8,551 bases of DNA from Alphaproteobacteria bacterium (GTDB lineage Bacteria > Pseudomonadota > Alphaproteobacteria > Zavarziniales > Zavarziniaceae): contig JAJFJE010000137.1 of assembly GCA_021774355.1 (NCBI GenBank), positions 1 to 8,551 of the forward strand, given 5' to 3'. The position numbers and the translations under genes are program-made. Under the pieces are notes generated by a model, which made no database searches, was not told the DNA's origin, and saw only the letters and a program-made list of their open reading frames with translations. Positions 1-6,594 of this stretch are shown piece by piece (within the stretch, counting starts at the first letter, position 1; each line of letters begins with the position of its first letter).

Positions 1-1
1 G

Positions 2-193
2 GTGCTGGACGAGCTGGAGGAGGAAATCGACACCCTGGGCGGGCTGGTGGTCGCCCTGGCCGGCCGGGTGCCGGCGCCGGGCGAACGGGTGGAACACCCG
101 GGCGGTCTTGAATTCGAGGTGGTTGCCGCCGATCCCCGCACCGTCCAACGCTTGCGTATCCGCCGTCATCCGGCCGTCGCCGCCACCGCGTGA
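2..193 (+). CDS. corC: CorC/HlyC-type CBS-domain transporter-associated protein, C-terminal end (5' truncated by window)
   Basis: Only the last 63 codons are present, open at the left edge and ending at TGA 191-193. The residues match the C-terminal transporter-associated (CorC_HlyC) domain: an acidic stretch, then EIDTLGGLV, the ALAGRVPAPGE turn, a GLEFEVV strand, DP, and a final RLRIRR strand. In the family this domain follows a pair of CBS domains. Such proteins (E. coli YbeX/CorC) are linked to Mg2+/Co2+ efflux and, in many genomes, to ribosome or RNA homeostasis through the ybeZ-ybeY-ybeX-lnt cluster. The CBS domains would lie upstream of the window and cannot be checked. The stop codon overlaps the lnt start (TGATG), as expected for translational coupling in a corC-lnt operon. 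The family call is solid from domain pattern and context; the exact substrate is unknown. Confidence 0.85.
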   Translation: MLDELEEEIDTLGGLVVALAGRVPAPGERVEHPGGLEFEVVAADPRTVQRLRIRRHPAVAATA

Positions 194-1782
194 TGGCCGA
201 TTCCCCGGTTGCCTCGGCGCAGAATGTTTCCGGTTGGACCGGCCATGTGGCCGTCCTGGCGGCCCTGACCGGCTGGCGCCGGGCCTGTTTTCTGAGCGCC
301 GCCGGGATTCTATCCGCCCTGGCCCTGCCGCCATTCGGCTGGGCGCCGCTCTTGTGGCTGTCGATCCCGCTGCTTCTGGTCATGCTCGACGGCGCCGGGT
401 CCTGGTGGCGGGCGGCGACGGCGGGCTGGTGGTGGGGCCTCGGCCATTTTGTCGCCGGGCTCTATTGGATCGGCATCGCCCTGCTGGTCGATCCGGAACG
501 CTTCGCCTGGATGCTGCCCCTGGCGGATCTTGGGGTGCCCGCCGGACTGGCCCTGTTCCCGGCCCTGGCGACGGGGCTGATCTACGCCCTGTCCCGGCCC
601 GGCGGCAGCCGTCTGCTGGTTGCTGGCGGGGTCTGGATGGCCGCGGACATGCTGCGCGGACATATCCTGTCCGGCTTCCCCTGGAATCTCTTCGCGACCA
701 CGGTGATCCAGTGGCCGGTGGCGGCGGAAGGCGCCAGCCTGGTCGGCGCCTATGGCCTGTCCGGCGTGATCGTGCTGGTCGCCGGCCTGCCCTATCTCGG
801 CTGGCGCCGTGCCCCCGGCGGGGGCCTGGCGGCGGCGATCACGACCGTGATGGCCCTGGGCCTGATCGGCCACGGCGTGGCCACGGTGCCGGGCACGGCG
901 CCCCGGGTCGAACCGATCCTTCCGTTGCGCATCGTCCAGGGCAATATCGACCAGCGGCTGAAATATGACGAGGCCACCCAACTCGACCAGCTGCGTACCC
1001 TGATGGCCCTGTCCGCGGCGGCGCCGGCGGCGGGCACCGATATGCCGCGCCTGATCATATGGCCCGAAACGGCCCTGCCCTGGCCGCTGGAGACCGATCC
1101 CCGGCTGGCCCCCCTGCTGGGCAGCCTGGTGCCGGACAACGGCGCCGTCATGGTCGGTGCCTTGCGGCTGGAGCGCGCGGGCGACGGCCTGACCCTGTGG
1201 AACAGCCTGCGGATCATCCGGAGCGACGGCACGGTCGCCGCGAGCTATGACAAGCATGCTCTGGTGCCGTTCGGCGAATTCCTGCCCCTGCGCAGCGTGC
1301 TGGGGCGCCTGGGCATCGACAAGCTGGCGGCATCGGGCATCGACCTGGCCGCCGGCCCCGGGCCGCGCACCCTGGCCGTCCCCGACCTGCCGCCGGTCGG
1401 GCCCATGATCTGCTACGAGGCGATCTTCCCGGAGGCGGCGCGACCGGCGGTGCGGCCGGACTGGCTGGTCAATGTCACCAATGATGCCTGGTTCGGACGG
1501 TCCTCGGGACCCTACCAGCATCTGGCGGCCGCGCGCCTGCGCGCCGTCGAGCAGGGCCTGCCCCTGGTGCGCGCCGCCAATACCGGCATTTCCGCGCTGA
1601 TCGATCCTTTCGGCCGGGTCGAGCAAGCCCTTGCCCTGGGCCAGTCCGGGATCATTGACGGGCTGTTGCCGGCGCCGCGGGCGGCCACCGTCTACAGCCG
1701 CTTCGGCCTGATCGTGCCGGTGCTGCTGTGCCTGGGGCTGATCGGCGCCGGCCTGCTGACCGGGCGCCGGCCACCGGACTGA
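193..1782 (+). CDS. lnt: Apolipoprotein N-acyltransferase
   Basis: Lnt is an inner-membrane enzyme that transfers a fatty acyl chain from phospholipid to the N-terminal cysteine of diacylglyceryl-apolipoprotein, the last step of lipoprotein maturation. The protein is 529 aa (E. coli Lnt is about 512). The N-terminal half has about six hydrophobic spans (roughly residues 30-65, 75-98, 107-132, 141-155, 182-203 and 211-231), and another lies near residues 504-524. Between them is the periplasmic nitrilase-like domain, beginning near LRIVQGNI. The catalytic triad is visible: Glu292 in IIWPETALPW, Lys354 in YDKHALVPFGEF, and Cys407 in MICYEAIFPE. NVTNDAWFG and AANTGISA, typical of the family, follow. 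The start is ATG 193, overlapping the corC stop in TGATG; GTG 190, one codon upstream, is also possible. Neither start has a clear Shine-Dalgarno sequence, so coupling to corC is likely. No frameshift or missing catalytic residue is seen. Confidence 0.97.
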   Translation: MADSPVASAQNVSGWTGHVAVLAALTGWRRACFLSAAGILSALALPPFGWAPLLWLSIPLLLVMLDGAGSWWRAATAGWWWGLGHFVAGLYWIGIALLVDPERFAWMLPLADLGVPAGLALFPALATGLIYALSRPGGSRLLVAGGVWMAADMLRGHILSGFPWNLFATTVIQWPVAAEGASLVGAYGLSGVIVLVAGLPYLGWRRAPGGGLAAAITTVMALGLIGHGVATVPGTAPRVEPILPLRIVQGNIDQRLKYDEATQLDQLRTLMALSAAAPAAGTDMPRLIIWPETALPWPLETDPRLAPLLGSLVPDNGAVMVGALRLERAGDGLTLWNSLRIIRSDGTVAASYDKHALVPFGEFLPLRSVLGRLGIDKLAASGIDLAAGPGPRTLAVPDLPPVGPMICYEAIFPEAARPAVRPDWLVNVTNDAWFGRSSGPYQHLAAARLRAVEQGLPLVRAANTGISALIDPFGRVEQALALGQSGIIDGLLPAPRAATVYSRFGLIVPVLLCLGLIGAGLLTGRRPPD

Positions 1783-1808
1783 TCCGGACGCTTCGCCGAT
1801 ACCGCGTG

Positions 1809-1832
1809 GTCGCCCCGCGACAATATGCTTTT
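1809..1832 (+). terminator. Weak hairpin after lnt, possible terminator
   Basis: A short perfect stem, GTCGC-CCC-GCGAC (1809-1821), begins 26 bp after the lnt stop. It is followed by AATATGC and then TTTT (1829-1832). The stem has only 5 bp and the T run is short and not adjacent, so this is a marginal intrinsic terminator for the corC-lnt transcript. It sits in the only long gap between lnt and the next gene, where a transcript end is plausible. Confidence 0.3.
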
Positions 1833-1842
1833 AGGCGTAAAA
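1829..1842. promoter_or_regulatory. AT-rich perfect dyad, candidate operator or UP-like element
   Basis: TTTTA-GGCG-TAAAA is a perfect inverted repeat of two 5-bp arms around a 4-bp spacer. It ends 14 bp upstream of the candidate -35 box of the XRE regulator gene. Runs of T and A stand out in this GC-rich sequence. Size and symmetry suit a dimeric helix-turn-helix protein, perhaps the adjacent regulator acting on itself, or an AT-rich element contacted by RNA polymerase. This is inference from symmetry and position. Confidence 0.35.
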
Positions 1843-1856
1843 CCGGGCCGTTGCGC

Positions 1857-1886
1857 TTGACCCCGCCACCGCGGATCAGACATACA
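1857..1886 (+). promoter_or_regulatory. Candidate sigma-70-type promoter for the XRE regulator gene
   Basis: A -35-like TTGACC (1857-1862) is followed after 18 bp by CATACA (1881-1886), a weak -10. TTGAC is the strongest part of the alphaproteobacterial housekeeping -35, and -10 boxes are often degenerate in these bacteria. The site lies 43 bp upstream of the start codon at 1930, giving a short leader. The flanking CGCTTGACC (1854-1862) recurs exactly upstream of metK. The -35 is convincing and the -10 is not. Confidence 0.42.
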
Positions 1887-1929
1887 GAGATATGCCGTCG
1901 GCGCTGATGGCTTTAGCTGGGGGGAGTGA

Positions 1930-2343
1930 ATGGCCGGCAATCCCGTCGACACCTATGTCGGCTCGCGGGTCAAGCTCCGCCGGACCCTTCTGGGGATGAG
2001 CCAGGAAAAGCTTGGTGTCGCACTTGGCCTGACCTTCCAGCAGGTGCAGAAATACGAGCGCGGCGCCAACCGCATCGGGGCCAGCCGGCTCTATCGCCTC
2101 GCCCAGGTGCTCGACGTGCCGATCGGCTATTTTTTTGACGGCTATGACGAGAGCCGCCCGCCCCCTGGGCTCAGCGCGCTGGCCGAGGAGGCCGGGCTGT
2201 TCGAGCACGACCACCTTGCCCGCCGGGAAACCATCGACATGATGCGGGCCTATTATTCGATTACCGACGCCGGCGTGCGCCGGCGGATGATCGATCTGGT
2301 GCGCTCGGTCGGGTCGGCCATGGTCCCGGTGCCGGACAAGTAA
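1930..2343 (+). CDS. XRE-family helix-turn-helix transcriptional regulator (PhrR/PraR type)
   Basis: This is a 137-aa cytoplasmic DNA-binding regulator. The XRE/Cro-like fold spans about residues 10-70: VGSRVKLRRTLLGMSQEKLG, then GLTFQQVQKYERGANRI, with helix 2 at about 24-32 and the recognition helix at about 37-44, ending in the ASRLYRLAQVLDVPIGYFFDG scaffold usual in this group. Residues 75-137 form an acidic-then-helical tail ending in a helix that may serve in dimerisation; no ligand domain is recognisable. The start is ATG 1930, preceded by a very strong GGGGGGAG (1919-1926). From memory, a gene of this type (phrR, acid-inducible) lies beside an lnt homologue (actA) in Sinorhizobium, and praR in Azorhizobium and Rhizobium is a homologue affecting surface traits and symbiosis. 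The position between lnt and metK, each with its own candidate promoter, suggests autoregulation and possibly control of metK, but targets are not shown by the sequence. Confidence 0.93.
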   Translation: MAGNPVDTYVGSRVKLRRTLLGMSQEKLGVALGLTFQQVQKYERGANRIGASRLYRLAQVLDVPIGYFFDGYDESRPPPGLSALAEEAGLFEHDHLARRETIDMMRAYYSITDAGVRRRMIDLVRSVGSAMVPVPDK

Positions 2344-2366
2344 CGGCGCCGACAGGCACGAGCCGC

Positions 2367-2396
2367 TTGACCGCTGTCTACCGCACTGCCACAAAT
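2367..2396 (+). promoter_or_regulatory. Candidate promoter upstream of metK
   Basis: TTGACC (2367-2372) is followed after 18 bp by ACAAAT (2391-2396). The box is embedded in CGCTTGACC (2364-2372), identical to the string before the XRE gene. A start near 2403 would give a leader of about 40 nt before the metK GTG at 2441. A weak 5-bp dyad, GACAG (2351-2355) and CTGTC (2374-2378), straddles the -35. No known SAM riboswitch class (SAM-I, SAM-II, SAM/SAH) was recognised by eye in this gap. Confidence 0.42.
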
Positions 2397-2424
2397 CCGT
2401 CAGTTGTTAAGACCATGCTGTGCT

Positions 2425-2438
2425 TCGTCAGGGGACGA
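2425..2438 (+). promoter_or_regulatory. metK ribosome-binding site displayed in a small hairpin loop
   Basis: TCGTC (2425-2429) can pair with GACGA (2434-2438) around the loop AGGG. The best Shine-Dalgarno, AGGGGA (2430-2435), lies in this loop and the adjoining stem and ends 5 nt before GTG 2441. This ribosome-binding site decides the choice of GTG 2441 over the in-frame GTG 2420. Whether the 5-bp stem forms and controls metK translation is inference. Confidence 0.4.
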
Positions 2439-2440
2439 CC

Positions 2441-3607
<1,167 letters not shown>

Positions 3608-3610
3608 CCC

Positions 3611-4324
3611 TTGGGCGACTGGCCGGACCCGTTGCGCCGCCTCTATGGCCGGCGCAAGGGTCACCCCCTGCGGGCGACACGGCAATCGGCGTTGGACGCC
3701 GGGCTGCCGCGCTTTCAACTGGCTCTGCCCCCGGCCGGCGCGTTGCTCGACCCGGCCGCCCTGTTCCCCGCGCACCGGCCGGCGGCCCTGTGGCTGGAGA
3801 TCGGCTTCGGCGGCGGCGAGCACCTTGCCGCCCTGGCGGCGGCCCGCCCCGATATCGGCTTCCTGGGCTGCGAGCCCTTTGTCAACGGCATGGCCGGCTT
3901 CCTGATGCAGGTGGCGGCGGCGGGCCTCGACAATGTCCGGGTGCTGGCCGACGACGCCCGCCTGCTGCTGGCCGCCCTGCCGGAAGCCAGCCTGGGGCGG
4001 GCCTTCCTGCTGTTTCCCGATCCCTGGCCGAAAAGCCGCCATCACAAGCGCCGCTTCGTCCAGCAGGACAGTCTCGACCTGCTGGCCCGGGCGCTGGCCG
4101 ATGGTGCCGAATTCCGCGTCGCCTCGGACATCATGGATTACGTCGCCTGGACCTTGCGCGAAATCCAGGCCCATTCGGCGTTTCGCTGGCTGGCCGACGG
4201 CCCGGACGACTGGCACCACCGCCCGGACGACTGGCCGCCCAGCCGCTATGAAGAAAAGGCCCTGGCCGCCGGCCGGCAGCCTGTCTATCTGCGTTTCCAG
4301 CGCCGCCCGCGCCACGGCACTTGA
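3611..4324 (+). CDS. trmB: tRNA (guanine-N7-)-methyltransferase, G46
   Basis: TrmB methylates N7 of G46 in the variable loop of many tRNAs, using SAM. The 237-aa protein opens with the RRLYGRRKGHPLR segment usual in alphaproteobacterial TrmB. Motif I, LEIGFGGGEH (Glu63 to Glu70), forms the SAM-binding loop. FLGCEPF carries the acidic residue after strand 2, NVRVLADDA follows, and the family signature PDPWPKSRHHKRR (136-148) is intact. The C-terminal SRYEEKAL (211-218) matches the substrate-binding TxYE region with Ser for Thr. The start is TTG 3611, without a visible Shine-Dalgarno and 3 bp after the metK stop; TTG 3632 is a second option. The gene shares metK's frame, so its translation probably relies on ribosomes finishing metK. 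A 15-bp exact repeat (4200-4214 and 4221-4235) encodes two PDDW units near the C-terminus. Confidence 0.95.
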   Translation: MGDWPDPLRRLYGRRKGHPLRATRQSALDAGLPRFQLALPPAGALLDPAALFPAHRPAALWLEIGFGGGEHLAALAAARPDIGFLGCEPFVNGMAGFLMQVAAAGLDNVRVLADDARLLLAALPEASLGRAFLLFPDPWPKSRHHKRRFVQQDSLDLLARALADGAEFRVASDIMDYVAWTLREIQAHSAFRWLADGPDDWHHRPDDWPPSRYEEKALAAGRQPVYLRFQRRPRHGT

Positions 4325-4348
4325 AAATTCCTGCCGAAGGGCGTAAAT
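4321..4348 (+). promoter_or_regulatory. Candidate promoter for the rimP-nusA-ylxR-infB operon
   Basis: TTGAAA (4321-4326), overlapping the trmB stop, is followed after 16 bp by GTAAAT (4343-4348). The -10 region continues as AAATCCG (4345-4351), the same seven bases as in the metK candidate (2393-2399). Transcription from here would give a leader of about 110 nt containing the hairpin at 4394-4411. The boxes are only partial matches to consensus, and read-through from metK-trmB is equally possible. Confidence 0.38.
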
Positions 4349-4393
4349 CCGCTTCGTCATAGCCCGATGGTGGACTCTCGGGAACAAGATACG

Positions 4394-4423
4394 GCGGGCC
4401 ACTTGGCCCGCTTCGTCGTTTCT
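4394..4423 (+). terminator. GC-rich hairpin in the rimP leader, possible terminator or attenuator
   Basis: GCGGGCC-ACTT-GGCCCGC (4394-4411) is a perfect 7-bp GC stem with a tetraloop, followed by TTCGTCGTTTCT, a T-enriched but interrupted tail. It is the strongest stem-loop in the 144-bp gap between trmB (stop at 4324) and rimP (start at 4469). It could end metK-trmB transcripts, attenuate the nusA operon in a NusA-dependent way, or be an RNase processing site. The broken T run argues against a strong intrinsic terminator. The rest of the gap shows no small ORF. Confidence 0.5.
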
Positions 4424-4468
4424 GAGCCCCCTTCGCCTGATGTCTGACGCTTGTCGTCTGGAGAGTTG

Positions 4469-5032
4469 ATGGACCTGCAAAGCCGCATTGCCGCCCTGAT
4501 CGAGCCGTCGCTGAACGCGATGGGCTTTATCCTGGTCCGCGTGCGCTTTGGCGGCACCAAGCGGCCGACCTTGCAGATCATGGCGGAGCGGCCGGACGGC
4601 ACCATGACCGTCGAGGATTGCGCCGATGTCAGCCGCTCGGTGTCCGCCCTGTTGGACGTCGAGGACCCGATCCCGAGCAATTACCAGCTCGAGGTGTCGT
4701 CGCCGGGGCTGGAACGCCCGCTGGTCCGGATCGAGGATTATCAGCGTTTCGCCGGCTATGAGGTGAAGCTCGAAACCGCCCTGCTGATCGACGGGCGCAA
4801 GCGTTGGCGGGGCCGCATCCGCGGCGTCGACGGCGAGCAGATCCGCCTGGACGTCGAGGGCAGCGAGCAGGCTTTCGAGATTGCCGCGATCACCGAAGCC
4901 CGTCTGGTCGTCACCGACGACCTGATCACGGCCAGCCTGAAGGGGCTTCTGCCGCCCCCGCCACCTGCGACCTTGCCGGTCGCCCTGCAGACCCCCGAGC
5001 CGGCGGTGCCGGCCGAGCATACGGACGTTTAA
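4469..5032 (+). CDS. rimP: Ribosome maturation factor RimP
   Basis: RimP binds the 30S precursor and helps late maturation of the small subunit, including S12 assembly. The protein is 187 aa, longer than E. coli RimP (about 150), mainly because of a C-terminal tail. Residues 1-85 form the alpha/beta N-terminal domain and hold the hallmark YQLEVSSPGLERPL (72-85). Residues about 88-155 form the SH3-like domain. The tail (about 164-187) is rich in Pro and Ala (LPPPPPATLP), a feature seen in some alphaproteobacterial RimP. The start is ATG 4469 (MDLQSRIAALIEPSL) with GGAG at 4460-4463 upstream; an in-frame TTG 4451 would add six unlikely residues. It is first in a tight operon, with nusA 14 bp downstream, the standard arrangement in proteobacteria. 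Confidence 0.96.
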   Translation: MDLQSRIAALIEPSLNAMGFILVRVRFGGTKRPTLQIMAERPDGTMTVEDCADVSRSVSALLDVEDPIPSNYQLEVSSPGLERPLVRIEDYQRFAGYEVKLETALLIDGRKRWRGRIRGVDGEQIRLDVEGSEQAFEIAAITEARLVVTDDLITASLKGLLPPPPPATLPVALQTPEPAVPAEHTDV

Positions 5033-5046
5033 GAAGGTCTCGACCC

Positions 5047-6594
5047 ATGGCAGTCAGCGCCAATCGCCTGGAACTCTTGCAGATCGCCGACGCCGTCGCC
5101 CGCGAGAAGAGCATCGACAAGTTCGTTGTCCTGGAAGCCATGGAAGAGGCGATCCAGAAAGCCGCCCGCCTGCGCTATGGCACGGAGAATGAAATCCGCG
5201 CCGAGATCGACCCCAAGACCGGCGAGACCCGGCTCTACCGCCTGTTGGAAGTGGCCGAGGTGCCGGAGAGCGAAGCCACCCAGATCAGCCTGGAGGAAGC
5301 GGTCGCGCGCAACCCGGCAGCCCAGATCGGCGACTTTCTGTCCGAGCCGCTGCCACCGATCGAATTCGGCCGGATCGCCGCCCAGATCGCCAAGCAGGTG
5401 ATCGTCCAGAAGGTCCGCGACGCCGAGCGCGAGCGCCAGTATGACGAGTACAAGGACCGCATCGGCGAGATCGTCAACGGCATCGTCAAGCGGGTCGAAT
5501 TCGGCAATGTCATCGCCGATCTCGGCCGGGCCGAGGCGATCATGCGCCGCGACGAGGGCCTGCCCCGGGAAACCTTCCACAATGGCGACCGGCTGCGCGC
5601 CTATGTCTACGACGTGCGGCGCGAGACCCGCGGACCGCAGATCTTCCTGTCGCGCACCCATCCCCAGTTCATGGCCAAGCTGTTTGCCCAGGAGGTGCCG
5701 GAAGTCTATGACGGCATCATCGAGATCAAGGCGGTCGCCCGCGACCCCGGCAGCCGGGCCAAGATCGCCGTGCTCAGCCGCGACAGTTCGATCGATCCGG
5801 TCGGGGCCTGCGTCGGCATGCGCGGCAGCCGGGTGCAGGCCGTGGTCGGCGAATTGCAGGGCGAGAAGATCGACATCATCCAATGGTCGCCCGATCCGGC
5901 CACCTTCATCGTCAACGGCCTGGCCCCGGCGGAAGTGGCCAAGGTGGTGCTGGACGAGGACAGCCGGCGCATCGAGGTGGTGGTGCCCGACGACCAATTG
6001 TCCCTGGCCATCGGCCGGCGCGGCCAGAATGTCCGCCTGGCCTCCCAGCTGACCGGCTGGGAAATCGATATCCTGACCGAGGCCGAGGAAAGCCAGCGCC
6101 GCCAGGAGGAATTCCGGACCCGTTCCGAAATGTTCGCCCGCGAACTCGACGTCGAGGAAACCATCGCCCAGCTGCTGGCCGCCGAAGGCTTCGTCTCGAT
6201 CGAGGAAGTGGCCTATGTCGCCGAGGACGAACTGTCCGAGATCCAGGGCTTCGACGAGGACATTGCCGGCGCCCTGCAGAGCCGGGCACGCGACAAGATC
6301 GCCGAGCGCGATGCCCGCTATGACGAGGAGCGCAAGCTGCTGGGCGTAACCGATGAGATTGCAGCGCTGGATGGCCTGACGCCAGCCATGCTGGTCGCCC
6401 TGGGCAAGGCCGGGATCAAGACCCTGGACGATTTTGCCGACCTCGCCTCAGACGAGTTGATCGACGGCCGCGAAGGCATTCTGCGCAGCTTCGACCTCGA
6501 TGCCGACGCCGCCAACGAGATGATCATGGCGGCGCGCGCCCACTGGTTCGAAGGGGAGGCCGATGACAACGGCGCCTCCACCATGCACAGTTGA
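5047..6594 (+). CDS. nusA: Transcription termination/antitermination factor NusA
   Basis: NusA binds RNA polymerase and nascent RNA, promotes pausing and hairpin termination, and takes part in rRNA antitermination. The protein is 515 aa (E. coli 495). In order: the polymerase-binding N-terminal domain (about 1-130, starting MAVSANRLELLQIADAVA); an S1 domain (about 139-203, IGEIVNGIVKRVEFGNVIADLG); KH1 with GMRGSR (257-262); KH2 with IGRRGQNVRLASQLTGW (from 322); and two acidic C-terminal helix-hairpin-helix AR repeats, about 370-422 (EETIAQLLAAEGF, IQGFDED) and 431-510 (LDGLTPAML). Both AR repeats are present, as in proteobacteria and unlike Bacillus. The start is ATG 5047, with GAAGG (5033-5037) upstream; the frame is open back to 4804 inside rimP, but that extension is unlike NusA. 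The last 32 bp overlap the ylxR start in another frame. Confidence 0.98.
   Translation: MAVSANRLELLQIADAVAREKSIDKFVVLEAMEEAIQKAARLRYGTENEIRAEIDPKTGETRLYRLLEVAEVPESEATQISLEEAVARNPAAQIGDFLSEPLPPIEFGRIAAQIAKQVIVQKVRDAERERQYDEYKDRIGEIVNGIVKRVEFGNVIADLGRAEAIMRRDEGLPRETFHNGDRLRAYVYDVRRETRGPQIFLSRTHPQFMAKLFAQEVPEVYDGIIEIKAVARDPGSRAKIAVLSRDSSIDPVGACVGMRGSRVQAVVGELQGEKIDIIQWSPDPATFIVNGLAPAEVAKVVLDEDSRRIEVVVPDDQLSLAIGRRGQNVRLASQLTGWEIDILTEAEESQRRQEEFRTRSEMFARELDVEETIAQLLAAEGFVSIEEVAYVAEDELSEIQGFDEDIAGALQSRARDKIAERDARYDEERKLLGVTDEIAALDGLTPAMLVALGKAGIKTLDDFADLASDELIDGREGILRSFDLDADAANEMIMAARAHWFEGEADDNGASTMHS

Noticed and set aside
108..968. A 286-codon + strand open frame overlapping corC and lnt in another frame
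   Set aside because: It is a +1-type shadow of lnt with Arg/Pro/Gly-rich sequence and no domain; lnt explains the region completely.
310..1626. A 438-codon open frame on the - strand opposite lnt
   Set aside because: It is a mirror of lnt codons with low-complexity His/Gln/Arg/Gly-rich translation and no domain; lnt is complete with its catalytic residues.
1783..1929. Small ORF or RNA gene between lnt and the XRE regulator
   Set aside because: No start with a ribosome-binding site followed by a convincing protein, and no tRNA-like fold, was seen. The gap is explained by the hairpin, dyad and promoter candidates.
2351..2378. GACAG-N18-CTGTC dyad across the metK -35 region as an operator
   Set aside because: The arms are only 5 bp and far apart, which is expected by chance in a gap of this size; it is mentioned in the promoter entry only.
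2344..2440. SAM riboswitch upstream of metK
   Set aside because: I compared the gap with the remembered cores of SAM-I, SAM-II and SAM/SAH elements and found no match. A covariance-model search would settle it; only the small SD hairpin is reported.
4804..5046. N-terminal extension of nusA into rimP
   Set aside because: The frame is open, but the extra 81 residues are Arg/Pro-rich and unlike NusA, and they sit on rimP codons. ATG 5047 has a ribosome-binding site and begins the conserved NusA N-terminus.
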